The position numbers and the translations under genes were made by a program. The notes below the pieces were generated by a model. It ran no database searches. It was given only the letters and a program-made list of their open reading frames with translations, and was not told the DNA's origin. Of a stretch of 33,608 nt of DNA, positions 8,749 to 16,638 are shown one piece after another. The DNA lies in contig JADLHG010000066.1 in NCBI GenBank assembly GCA_020848905.1, positions 1 to 33,608 of the forward strand. Direction: 5' to 3'. Each line of letters opens with the position of its first letter. Within the stretch, counting starts at the first letter, position 1. This DNA comes from Deltaproteobacteria bacterium (GTDB lineage: Bacteria > Myxococcota_A > Polyangia > GCA-2747355 > JADLHG01).

Positions 8749-9567
8749 TCAATGCTTCGGGGTGGGGGACGACTTCTTGCGGGTCATCTTCCCGGCCATG
8801 GCGGCACCGATGCGTTCGTAGAGCGGTCGAGGGATGGTCTGGAGCACGCGCAACGCCGCCGACATGGGCCAGGGGAAGCGAATCACCGCCCGGCCGTCGG
8901 CCACCTCATCGCAGATGATGCGGACCGCGTCGAGCGTCTCCATCAAGAAGGGCATCGGGGTCTTGTTCTGGTCGGTGAGCTCGCTGCGGACGAAGCCGGG
9001 CTCCACCGTCGAGATCTGCAGGCCACGCGGGGCTGCCTCCATGCGCAGGGACGACAGGAGGTTCGACAGAGCCGCTTTCGAGGCCGAATAGCCTCCGTTC
9101 GCGGGCATGCTGGCTAGCGCCGCGAGGCTGGAGATGCCGACGATCACGCCCGCGCTGCGTTCGAGCATCGGGGGGAGCAGGTGCTCGATCCAGTAGACCG
9201 CGCCGAAGTAGTTCACTTGCATGGCGCGGACCGGGATCTCGGCCTTGAAGCGGTGAATGGGCATGGTGGCGCCGATCCCGGCGTTCAGGAACGCCACCTG
9301 CACGGCGCCCTGCCGCTCGGCGATCTCCGCGTGCGCTCGGGCGACCGCGCTCGCATCGCTGACGTCGGCCACGATCACGAGGGGCTCGCCCCCCGCGGCG
9401 CGGACCTTCGCCGCCACCTCCTCGAGGCGATCCGCGCGCCGGGCCACGAGCGCGAGACGTCCGCCGTACTGGGCGAGGTGCTCGGCCAGCACCGCCCCGA
9501 TGCCGCTCGAGGCGCCGGTGATGAGGATGCTGGTTCCTGCTCCGTAGAGGGCTTCCGGGCTGGCCAT
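8749..9567 (-). CDS. Short-chain dehydrogenase/reductase (SDR)
   Basis: A classical SDR of 272 residues, NAD(P)(H)-dependent and cytoplasmic. TGASSGIG (17-24) binds the cofactor, followed by an RR pair at 43-44 that favours NADPH. NAG is at 95-97, the catalytic Ser lies in GISSLAA (146-147), and YSASK gives Tyr160 and Lys164. The C-terminus is basic (GKMTRKKSSPTPKH). The substrate cannot be predicted. The start is ATG 9567, preceded by GGAG at good spacing; a longer frame exists upstream, but its residues do not resemble an SDR. It is divergent from the glycosyltransferase pair and 92 bases upstream of the kinase, so a long minus-strand transcript is possible. Confidence 0.93.
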   Translation of the reverse strand: MASPEALYGAGTSILITGASSGIGAVLAEHLAQYGGRLALVARRADRLEEVAAKVRAAGGEPLVIVADVSDASAVARAHAEIAERQGAVQVAFLNAGIGATMPIHRFKAEIPVRAMQVNYFGAVYWIEHLLPPMLERSAGVIVGISSLAALASMPANGGYSASKAALSNLLSSLRMEAAPRGLQISTVEPGFVRSELTDQNKTPMPFLMETLDAVRIICDEVADGRAVIRFPWPMSAALRVLQTIPRPLYERIGAAMAGKMTRKKSSPTPKH

Positions 9568-9671
9568 GGGTGCTCGCTCCTTCGTCGCGCGCGGTGGTGC
9601 GTCGAGCGTTAGCATGTGCGACCGGCTCCCACCAGCGGCAAGCGTGCCCTGCGGCGCGGGAGTCAGGTGCT

Positions 9672-9685
9672 TGACGGATCCGTCA
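9672..9685. promoter_or_regulatory. Perfect 14-bp palindrome, candidate operator
   Basis: TGACGGATCCGTCA reads the same on both strands. It lies between the divergent SDR (start 9567) and glycosyltransferase (start 9800) genes and overlaps a TTGACG that could serve as a -35 box, though no matching -10 box is evident. The position and symmetry suit a dimeric repressor controlling one or both genes. No regulator gene lies next to it. Confidence 0.45.
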
Positions 9686-9799
9686 GGGGGACGGGGCGGG
9701 CCGCAGGACGGCGCCGCGCCGCACCAGCGCCAAGGCGCGAAGATCCCAGGTGGCACGGAGCGGCCTGCCCTGGCCCGGCTCCTGCAGCGACACGTCGCC

Positions 9800-10753
9800 A
9801 TGCGTGTCCTTCAACTATCGATCAGCGAGATGGCTGGCATGCCCTTCCGCCTGGGGCGGGCGCTACGAGCCCAGGGGGTGCGGTGTGACGCCGTGATGCT
9901 CGACCCCCGCAGCTTTCCTCCCGAGCACCCGGAGGAGCGCGTGAACCCCCCGTGGGGCGAGACGCGTCGCCTGATCGGGGAGGCGGACGTGATCCACGTG
10001 CACGGCCTCACCACCTTCGCCCTCTTCGAGGCCGAGCTGGCTGGCCGGCCCGTGCTGCTGCACATCCACGGCGACCCGGACCGACGTCTGGCCCTGCGAC
10101 TGGAGGTCCCGCAGGTGGTTTCGACCCCCGACCTCCTCGCCCCCTTTCCGCAGGCGGTCTACTGCCCGAACCTCATACTCCCCGACGAGCTGCCGCTCTC
10201 CGCCCCGCTCGGTGGTGGCCCGCTGCGCATCTTCAAGAGCCCCTCGCTCCACGACAAGCATCAGGAGCTCTTCGCCCAGCTCCTCGACCCGATCCTGCGC
10301 CAGCTCCCGGGGCGCGTGGTCTACGTCGCGCCGAACAGCCTCATGCGGGCGAAGGCCCTCGCGCAGGTGCGCGCGAGCTGCCACGTGAGCCTGGACCACC
10401 TCCACGGCTACTACGGACTCGAGAGCCTCGAGGCGCTCGCGCAGGGGCTCGTAGCGGTCAACGGCCTCTCCGCGCAGGGGCGCCTGCGCTTCACCGAGGC
10501 CGTGGGTGCGCCGCCCCCCTTCGCCGTGGCGCGCAGCGTGACGGAGGCCGGGACGCTGCTCGTGACCCTCGTCGAGGAGGCGCTCACGCGACCCGAGCGG
10601 TTCGCCGCCCGGCGCGCGGCCGGGGTGAACTTCATCCAGCGCTACTACCGGCCCGAGCGGCTCGTCGGGAGGTGGCTCGCGATGTACGCGGCGGTGGCCG
10701 AGCGCAGGTGGCAGGAGCCGGCGGCAGCCCAGGCGCAGGAGGTGGCCCGATGA
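9800..10753 (+). CDS. GT-B fold glycosyltransferase (GT1/GT4-like)
   Basis: The 317-residue protein has the layout of a short GT-B glycosyltransferase. The N-terminal half begins MRVLQLSISEMAGMPFRLG, with an acceptor-side HVHGLTTFALFEAEL and a HIHGDPDRR stretch. The C-terminal half has VYVAPNSL and the donor-binding block HGYYGLESLEALAQGLVAVNG, where the Glu of GLESLEALA matches the conserved E-x7-E region of retaining enzymes. It should transfer a sugar from a nucleotide donor in the cytoplasm. I chose ATG 9800 because its residues start a Rossmann strand; no strong ribosome binding site precedes it. Its stop overlaps the start of the next gene (ATGA), so the two are translationally coupled. 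Confidence 0.8.
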   Translation: MRVLQLSISEMAGMPFRLGRALRAQGVRCDAVMLDPRSFPPEHPEERVNPPWGETRRLIGEADVIHVHGLTTFALFEAELAGRPVLLHIHGDPDRRLALRLEVPQVVSTPDLLAPFPQAVYCPNLILPDELPLSAPLGGGPLRIFKSPSLHDKHQELFAQLLDPILRQLPGRVVYVAPNSLMRAKALAQVRASCHVSLDHLHGYYGLESLEALAQGLVAVNGLSAQGRLRFTEAVGAPPPFAVARSVTEAGTLLVTLVEEALTRPERFAARRAAGVNFIQRYYRPERLVGRWLAMYAAVAERRWQEPAAAQAQEVAR

Positions 10754-12990
10754 CCGAGACGCAGCGCGAACGTCCCCTCGTGTCGGTGGTGATCACCGCC
10801 TATCACGACGAGCGCACCGTGGCCGCGGCGATCGAGAGCGCGCTGGCCCAGGACTACGCCCCGACGGAGGTCGTCGTGGTGCTCGACGGCCCGAAGGACG
10901 GCACGGCCGCGGTGGTGCGGGCCTACGCCGACCGCGTGCGCATCATCGAAAAGGAGAACGGCGGCACCTCCTCGGCGCGAAACCGCGGGCTCGCGGAGGC
11001 CCGCGGCGCGTGGATCCAGTTCCTCGACGCCGATGACGTCCTCCTGCCGACGAAGGTCTCCGCCTCGCTCGCCGCGCTCGAGCGCTCCCCCTGTCGCGCC
11101 GACGTGGGGCTCATCTTCACCGGGTACTTCCGCATCGACGCAGCCGGCAAGGTGCTCGCCACGCATTACGCCGAGGAGTACAGCCGCGAGAAGCTGCTGC
11201 GCGTGCCGGGGCACGTCACGCCGAACCCCATGCTGCGTCGCGACTGGCTGCTCGCCCTCGGCGGCTACGCGGGGCGCTACATCTACGCCGAGGACACGGA
11301 GCTCTACCACCGGCTGGGGCTGACCAAGGCCATGCTGGGGGTGCGCGAGCCCCACTTCCTCTACCGCGCCTCCGACACGCAGAAGACGCGCGTGATGCGC
11401 GCCCACGAGCAAGGGAACCTGCTCGTGCTCGAGCCCGAGCGGATCCGCCGCGAGTACGACGAGCTCTTCGCCCAGGTGACCCCGCCGTGGATGCACCCCG
11501 TCGGCGAGCTGAGCCGTCGAGGCGTGCTCGAGGTCGGGCTCAAGTGCACCCACAGCTGCAAGTTCTGCTACTACAGCTTCCACGACGGCTCGACCGACCA
11601 GTTTGCCGGCATGCGCCGCGCCACGATGCGCTCGTTCGACGAGTGCAAGCAGATCCTGCAGGGGATGGCGGCGGCGGGGCTGACCCACTTCGACATTACG
11701 GGGGGCGAGCCGACGATCCACCGCGAGATCGTCGACATCGTGCGCTACGGGCTCGACGAGCTCGGGCTGCGGGCGCGCATCATCACGCTCGGGCAGTTCC
11801 TGCTGCGCCCCATGGGCAAGGGGCGCAAGCTCCTCCTCGACGAGCTGCTCGAGGCCGGGCTCGACGACTTCTTGCTCTCGGTCCACGCGGTGGATCCGGC
11901 GCTCTTCCAGGAGACGACCGGTGAGAGCTTCGAGAAACTCTCGCAGGTGATGGACGTCCTCGACGCGCGCGGCTTCTCCTACGGCTCGAACACGCTCGTC
12001 TACCAGCATAACTACCGCCACCTGCCCGAGATCGCACAGCACCTGATCCGACGTCGCGTGCGCATCTCGAACTTCATCGTCATGAACACCTACTTCCGCT
12101 GGAACGAGGACCAGCGGATGCTCGGCGTGCAGGCGCGGTATCGCGAGGTGAAGCCGTACCTCGAACACGCCGCGCGGATCCTCGAGGACGCAGGCGTGGC
12201 CGTGAACGTGCGCTACGGGCCGCTCTGCGCCTACCGCGGCCTCGAGAAGCACTTCGTGGGGGTGCTAGGCGTCGAGCTCGACCCCTACGAGTGGCGCACG
12301 ACGCTGCGGACGGGGCAGGTCAAGGAGCACCGCTCGGTGGCCGAGTACCTCGAGCACCAGCGCGCGCAGCTCGCGGACGCCGGGTCGATGTTCACCAAGA
12401 GCTACGGGCGCAAGTGCGAAGGGTGTGCGGTGCGGCCGATCTGCGACGGAGTGGACGTGAAGTACGCCGCGCAGTACGGGTGGGACGAGTTCGACCCCTA
12501 TCCGCTCGCCCCGGGGCAGGGCCCGGTGACCGATCCGATGGCCTTCCGGGCGCAGAATCCGCGCGCCTTCGTGGTGAAGAACGAGGGGGCGTCGCGCCGC
12601 GAGCTCGGCCTCGTCGCGTCGCCGGCGGGGCTGCGGCTGCTCGCCCAGCAGAGCTTCCCCCCGACGGTGGAGCAGCGGCTCGGTCGCGGGGACCTGGAGG
12701 GTGCGGCGCGCGAGCTCGAGCAGCGACTCGTCGGGCCGGAGGCGCCGCGCGAGACCTATCCCCAGCTGCTCGCGATCTACAAGGAGCTCGACGCGGCCGA
12801 GGCCGTGGACCGGCTGGAAGCGTGCCTCTGCGGGCGCGACGATCTGCCCACCTCGGCGATCCTACTTTTTCGCGCACGCGTGGCCCGCGGGCTCGTGGGG
12901 CAGGTGCCGAAGGCGCTCACGGTGCTCGAGCGGGTGGACGCGGCCGAGTCGGACGGCGGGGCAGAGACGCGCGCCTCCTTGAGCTCCTGA
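10750..12990 (+). CDS. GT2 glycosyltransferase fused to a radical SAM enzyme with auxiliary cysteines
   Basis: The 746-residue protein combines two enzymes. Residues about 8-235 are a GT-A, family-2 domain: LVSVVITAYHDERTV, NGGTSSARNRGLAEARG and the metal-binding FLDADD (Asp93, Asp95, Asp96). Residues about 255-480 are a radical SAM domain, with the cluster motif KCTHSCKFC (Cys266, Cys270, Cys273) and the SAM-binding DITGGEP (GGEP 318-321). Cys493, then Cys556, Cys559 and Cys565 (KCEGCAVRPICDG), resemble the auxiliary-cluster cysteines of Twitch/SPASM domains. The last 150 residues are helical and may be a short TPR-like tail. The GT would add a sugar and the radical domain would modify the product or a partner peptide. 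It starts at ATG 10750 within the ATGA overlap. I know of no named family with this architecture. Confidence 0.85.
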   Translation: MTETQRERPLVSVVITAYHDERTVAAAIESALAQDYAPTEVVVVLDGPKDGTAAVVRAYADRVRIIEKENGGTSSARNRGLAEARGAWIQFLDADDVLLPTKVSASLAALERSPCRADVGLIFTGYFRIDAAGKVLATHYAEEYSREKLLRVPGHVTPNPMLRRDWLLALGGYAGRYIYAEDTELYHRLGLTKAMLGVREPHFLYRASDTQKTRVMRAHEQGNLLVLEPERIRREYDELFAQVTPPWMHPVGELSRRGVLEVGLKCTHSCKFCYYSFHDGSTDQFAGMRRATMRSFDECKQILQGMAAAGLTHFDITGGEPTIHREIVDIVRYGLDELGLRARIITLGQFLLRPMGKGRKLLLDELLEAGLDDFLLSVHAVDPALFQETTGESFEKLSQVMDVLDARGFSYGSNTLVYQHNYRHLPEIAQHLIRRRVRISNFIVMNTYFRWNEDQRMLGVQARYREVKPYLEHAARILEDAGVAVNVRYGPLCAYRGLEKHFVGVLGVELDPYEWRTTLRTGQVKEHRSVAEYLEHQRAQLADAGSMFTKSYGRKCEGCAVRPICDGVDVKYAAQYGWDEFDPYPLAPGQGPVTDPMAFRAQNPRAFVVKNEGASRRELGLVASPAGLRLLAQQSFPPTVEQRLGRGDLEGAARELEQRLVGPEAPRETYPQLLAIYKELDAAEAVDRLEACLCGRDDLPTSAILLFRARVARGLVGQVPKALTVLERVDAAESDGGAETRASLSS

Positions 12991-13051
12991 GCAGAGCCCT
13001 TGACGTCTGTCGAGCGCGCAGGCCTCATCAGAGCTCTCGAGGAGCTCGCCC

Positions 13052-14266
13052 GTGGGACTCGTCCGCCTCCCTCTCGTCGTCGTGGCCGCTGCCGCGGCGC
13101 TAGCCACCTCGCTCGGCCATGCCGACGCCGAGGAGCTCGACCATCGCCTCGGTGCGGCCAGCGCGAGCGAGCTCACGGGCGGCGTACGGACGGCGCCCAA
13201 GACCTTCACCCTCGGGGCCTACGCCGAGGTCTGCTACCAGTGGAACTTCAACACGCCCGGGAACGACCTCACGAACTACCGGGGTTTCGACAACCGCCAT
13301 AACAGCTTCACGCTCCCCAACGTGGCCTTCGACGCCCAGTGGGACTACAAGGGAGTCGTCGGCCGCGTGACCTTGCAGGTTGGCCACACCGCGAGCACCT
13401 ACTACGGCGCCGAACCCGGGCGGTCGGGGGCGGCGGGGGCGAACGCTTCGGGACCCGAGCTCTGGAGGTTCGTGCAGCAGGCCTACGTGGGCTACCGGAT
13501 CCCCGTCGGGCGGGGGCTCCTCGTGCAGGCCGGACTCTTCCTCTCGCCGATCGGGCCGGAGGGGATCGCCGTGCGCGACAACTGGAACTGGTCTCGCTCG
13601 ACGCTCTTCTTCGCGTTGCCCTACTACCACACGGGCCTGCGCGTGAGCTATCCGCTCTCGGATAGGTGGGCTCTGACGCTCGCGGCGTACAACGGCTGGA
13701 ACAGCGTGGTCGACAACAACGCCGAGAAGTCCATCTCGCTCCAGGCGACCTACACGCGGCCCGAGCGCCTGGCGCTCAGCGTGCTCTACTTCGTGGGAGT
13801 GGAGCGCGAGCGCGAGGCGAGGGAGGGTCGGGCCTGGCGGCATCTTCTCGACGCGCACGCGACGTGGGACGTGGTGCCTCGCCTCTCTCTGCTCCTGCAC
13901 CTCGACGGCGGGCTCGAGCCCAACGCGATGGGTCTGAGCGCCTGGATCGGGGCGGCGCTCTACGCGCGGGTGAAGCTCCTGCGGTGGCTCTACCTGGCGG
14001 CACGGGGTGATGCCCTCTACGAGCGCGTCCCCGCGGGTGCGACCGCGGTCTTCTACCCCGCCTCCTGGGTCGCCTCGGGGACGGGGACTGTCGAGCTACG
14101 CCCGCACGAGCGCGTGGTCTTCCGGCTCGAGTACCGCCACGACCACGGCGCGCGTGACCTCTACTTCGCGGGGGCCGTCCAAGGTGCGGGGACGCCCACC
14201 GCGCCCTATCTACCCAATCGGCGCTACCAGGACACGCTCACCGTAGGCGCGACCACCTGGTTCTGA
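13052..14266 (+). CDS. Outer-membrane beta-barrel porin (OmpL-like/BBP2 type)
   Basis: A 404-residue outer-membrane protein. A signal peptide (1 to about 26, ending HADA) is followed by FTLGAYAEVCYQWNFN and many alternating aromatic/hydrophilic strands (VAFDAQWDYKGVVGRVTLQ, LALSVLYFVGVE, VVFRLEYRHDH), and the chain ends in Phe, as barrels recognised by BamA do. The NRHNSFTLPNVAF block and the FLSPIGPEG stretch resemble the putative beta-barrel porin-2 family. Start GTG 13052 has GAGGAG seven bases upstream. It follows the GT2-radical SAM gene by 61 bases and may share its transcript, perhaps for uptake or export linked to that pathway. Confidence 0.88.
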   Translation: MGLVRLPLVVVAAAAALATSLGHADAEELDHRLGAASASELTGGVRTAPKTFTLGAYAEVCYQWNFNTPGNDLTNYRGFDNRHNSFTLPNVAFDAQWDYKGVVGRVTLQVGHTASTYYGAEPGRSGAAGANASGPELWRFVQQAYVGYRIPVGRGLLVQAGLFLSPIGPEGIAVRDNWNWSRSTLFFALPYYHTGLRVSYPLSDRWALTLAAYNGWNSVVDNNAEKSISLQATYTRPERLALSVLYFVGVEREREAREGRAWRHLLDAHATWDVVPRLSLLLHLDGGLEPNAMGLSAWIGAALYARVKLLRWLYLAARGDALYERVPAGATAVFYPASWVASGTGTVELRPHERVVFRLEYRHDHGARDLYFAGAVQGAGTPTAPYLPNRRYQDTLTVGATTWF

Positions 14267-14280
14267 GGCCGCTGCCTCAG
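14263..14280. terminator. Short hairpin joining two convergent stop codons
   Basis: CTGAGGC and GCCTCAG pair perfectly over seven bases around a CGCT loop. The arms contain the TGA of the porin (14264-14266) and, on the other strand, the TGA of the lipoprotein (14279-14277). No T-run follows, but its position between convergent genes suits a compact bidirectional terminator. Confidence 0.4.
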
Positions 14281-15224
14281 TGCCCGAACTCGAGCGGGAA
14301 GCGGCTGTCGATGGTCGCCCCCTCCGCCGGCGGGTTCGGGTGATTGAAGACCACCACCGCACGGTAGATCGACAGCAGGCGACCGTTGTAGTCCCCGTGC
14401 ACGAGCGAGCGCACGAAGGAGGCCGGGTTCGCGTGCGTCGAGATCTGGCGCGAGACGTACTTGTTCAGCCAGGAGGTGATCCAGGTGGTGCAGTTGTGTT
14501 CCCCGTCGGCGCGACCGCTGATGTAGGGGGGCGTCCCGCCGTAGTAGTCCGACGGGCCGAGCGTCCCCTCGAAGTCGTCGGTGATGGCCGAGAGGTACTT
14601 CGAGAGCCCGCCGAGCTGGGTGTTCGTGAGCTTCACGAGCGCCACGGTGCGCTGCCGGTCGACCTGGTCCGGGTCGTAGCAGGGCTCGTCGTAGAAGAGA
14701 TTCGTTCCCTCGTCGTACTCTTCGTCCTCGGAGTAGCACTCCTCGTCCAGGTTTCCGGCGGACATGTTCCAGAGGTGGAAGTGATCGTAGAGCCGCATCG
14801 CCTTGCCGCGGAAGCGCCGGTCCATGCGCAGGTTCGTGCCGGTGCCGGTGCCGACGTGCATGTAGTTGTCGTCGGCCGGGTTCCAGAGCATGAGGGTGTT
14901 CGTGCCGAAGGTGGCGAGCAGGTCGGCGTGGAGCTTCTTCGCGGCCGCCTCGTTCGGCAGCGCCGCGGTCTTGATGAAGACGGCCGGGCGGCCCTGCTTG
15001 GTGGCCATCGTGACGTAGGCGCGGTTGCGCTGGGCGAAGGCCCGGAGCCGTCCTTCGAAGCTCACGTACGGGGCTTGCGTGTTCTCGGCCTTGCCCTCTT
15101 CCGGCTCGTCCAGGTCCACGGGCAAGGGCTCCGTGGAGGGATCGGGAGCGCCGCAGGCCGGCAGGCCGAAGAGGAGGCCGAGGCTCAGCGCGGCCATCAC
15201 GATCCGGTGCATTTTCAGGAACAT
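14277..15224 (-). CDS. Lipoprotein with a His-Asn-Cys motif, unknown function
   Basis: A 315-residue lipoprotein. The signal peptide ends LLFGLPAC, with Cys24 as the lipidation site, although the Pro before the Ala is unusual. A low-complexity acidic stretch follows. The centre holds FNTLMLWNP-like and MRLYDHFHLWN stretches, then a run of acidic residues with two cysteines (EECYSEDEEYDEG, YDEPCYDPDQ). The motif GEHNCTTWITSWLN places Cys245 after an Asn in a helix, as in papain-like and DUF4105-like peptidases or amidases; that is only a resemblance. Start ATG 15224 has GGAGGAG directly upstream; a longer frame from 15269 lacks such a site. It is convergent with the porin and divergent from the flavoprotein. 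Confidence 0.75.
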   Translation of the reverse strand: MFLKMHRIVMAALSLGLLFGLPACGAPDPSTEPLPVDLDEPEEGKAENTQAPYVSFEGRLRAFAQRNRAYVTMATKQGRPAVFIKTAALPNEAAAKKLHADLLATFGTNTLMLWNPADDNYMHVGTGTGTNLRMDRRFRGKAMRLYDHFHLWNMSAGNLDEECYSEDEEYDEGTNLFYDEPCYDPDQVDRQRTVALVKLTNTQLGGLSKYLSAITDDFEGTLGPSDYYGGTPPYISGRADGEHNCTTWITSWLNKYVSRQISTHANPASFVRSLVHGDYNGRLLSIYRAVVVFNHPNPPAEGATIDSRFPLEFGH

Positions 15225-15361
15225 GGGCTCCTCCGGGGATGCTCGGGGACGTACGTTTACACCACACATATACGAGGACGTGGCCTGAGCCGGCCTCGAT
15301 TTCTGCCCGTGGATCGCGCCGCCTTGCGGTGGACCCCGAAACGCGCTTTCCTGACCGCGAG

Positions 15362-16555
15362 ATGCACGGCCCCGGTGCTACCCCTTCTCCCGTCTTCAGC
15401 CCCGCGCCCCTCGGCCCGCTCGTGCTGCGCAACCGCCTCGTCCGCTCGGCGGCCTTCGAGGGGATGTGTCCTGACGGGCTCCCCTCCGAGGCGCTCGTCG
15501 CGCACCACCGGCAGATGGCCGAGGGGGGTGTTGCGCTGACCACCGTGGCCTACGCCTCGGTCTCGCCCGACGGGCGAACGTACGCGCACCAGCTCCTCAT
15601 GCAGCCCACGGCGGTCGGCCCCCTCCGGCGGCTCACCGAGGCTGTGCATCTCGCCGGCGCTTTGGCCTCGGTCCAGCTCGGGCACTCGGGGGACTTCGCG
15701 GCGTCGAAGGTGATCGGGCGGCGGCCGCTCGGGCCGTCCACGCGCTACAACACCTACGCGCTCACCCTGGCCCGGGCCATGAACGACGCTGACCTCGACC
15801 GCGTGGCCTCAGACTTCGTGCGCGCCGCGCGTCTGGCGGTGGAGGCGGGCTTCGACGCGGTGGAGCTCCAGCTCTGCCACGGCTACCTCTTGAGCCAGTT
15901 TCTCTCGCCCTACGCGAATCACCGTCGGGACCGCTACGGCGGCTCGCTCGAGGGACGCCTGCGCTACCCGCTCGAGGTGGTGCGGCGGGTGCGCGAGGCG
16001 CTACCGGCCGACAAGGCGCTCGTCGCGAAGGTGAACCTGCGTGACGGCTTCGCCGGGGGCCTCGAGCTCGACGAGGCGGTCGAGGTCGGACGCGCGCTCG
16101 AGGGCGCGGGCGTGGACGCGCTCTTCCTCTCGGGCGGGTTCGTCTCGAAGGTCCCGATGTACATCATGCGGGGCGACGTGCCCTTCAAGGACATGTACGC
16201 CAACCAGACGGACCTGACGAAGAAGGTCGGGCTCCTGCTCGTCGGGCGGCTGATGGTCAAGGCCTTCCCCTTCACCGAGGCCTATTTTCTCGACGAGGCC
16301 CGGGCGATGCGCGCGGCGGTGCGGCTCCCGCTCATCCTCGTCGGAGGCATCCGCACGCTGGCCCGCATGGAGGCCATCGTGGCCGAGGGGATCGAGTTCC
16401 TCGGCCTCGCGCGTCCGCTGATCATGGAGCCGGACTTGCCGCGCCTCCTCGAGCGTGGCGAGGCACGCGCCTCGCGCTGCGTCCCGTGTAACCGCTGCAT
16501 CGCCGTGATGGATCGGGGCGCCGTGCGCTGCCCGCTCGTCTCCGACCCGCACTGA
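15362..16555 (+). CDS. NADH:flavin oxidoreductase (Old Yellow Enzyme family)
   Basis: A 397-residue FMN-dependent TIM-barrel oxidoreductase. It begins with PLGPLVLRNRLVRSAAFEG, holds the flavin/substrate motif QLGHSG, and the signature block HGYLLSQFLSPYANHR with DRYGGSLEGR. LILVGGIRT and EGIEFLGLARPLIMEP bind the FMN phosphate. It ends with CVPCNRC and a later Cys, the remnant of the iron-sulfur site seen in 2,4-dienoyl-CoA reductase-like members, but without their C-terminal FAD/NAD domains. It probably reduces an enone or enoate; the substrate is unknown. Start ATG 15362 is assumed from homology to the family N-terminus; a clear ribosome binding site is lacking. Confidence 0.9.
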   Translation: MHGPGATPSPVFSPAPLGPLVLRNRLVRSAAFEGMCPDGLPSEALVAHHRQMAEGGVALTTVAYASVSPDGRTYAHQLLMQPTAVGPLRRLTEAVHLAGALASVQLGHSGDFAASKVIGRRPLGPSTRYNTYALTLARAMNDADLDRVASDFVRAARLAVEAGFDAVELQLCHGYLLSQFLSPYANHRRDRYGGSLEGRLRYPLEVVRRVREALPADKALVAKVNLRDGFAGGLELDEAVEVGRALEGAGVDALFLSGGFVSKVPMYIMRGDVPFKDMYANQTDLTKKVGLLLVGRLMVKAFPFTEAYFLDEARAMRAAVRLPLILVGGIRTLARMEAIVAEGIEFLGLARPLIMEPDLPRLLERGEARASRCVPCNRCIAVMDRGAVRCPLVSDPH

Positions 16556-16580
16556 GGGCCCGGGGCCCCTTCTTCGGCCC
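16556..16580 (+). terminator. GC-rich hairpin after the flavoprotein gene, possible terminator
   Basis: GGGCCCGGGGCCCC starts within a few bases of the stop and can fold on itself. A pyrimidine-rich TTCTTC follows. It is a plausible but weak terminator. Confidence 0.3.
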
Positions 16581-16638
16581 ACGCGGCGGCGCCGTTTGCC
16601 CCTCGCCTGTCCTGGGCCCTGTGATAGAGTTTCGACCC

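Noticed and set aside
9566-9799. N-terminal extension of the GT-B gene to 9566
   Set aside because: The extra residues are low in structure and lie across the divergent control region; the Rossmann start fits ATG 9800.
9568-9801. N-terminal extension of the SDR to 9801
   Set aside because: The extra residues have no SDR pattern, while ATG 9567 has a good ribosome binding site. The extension would overlap the palindrome and the divergent promoter.
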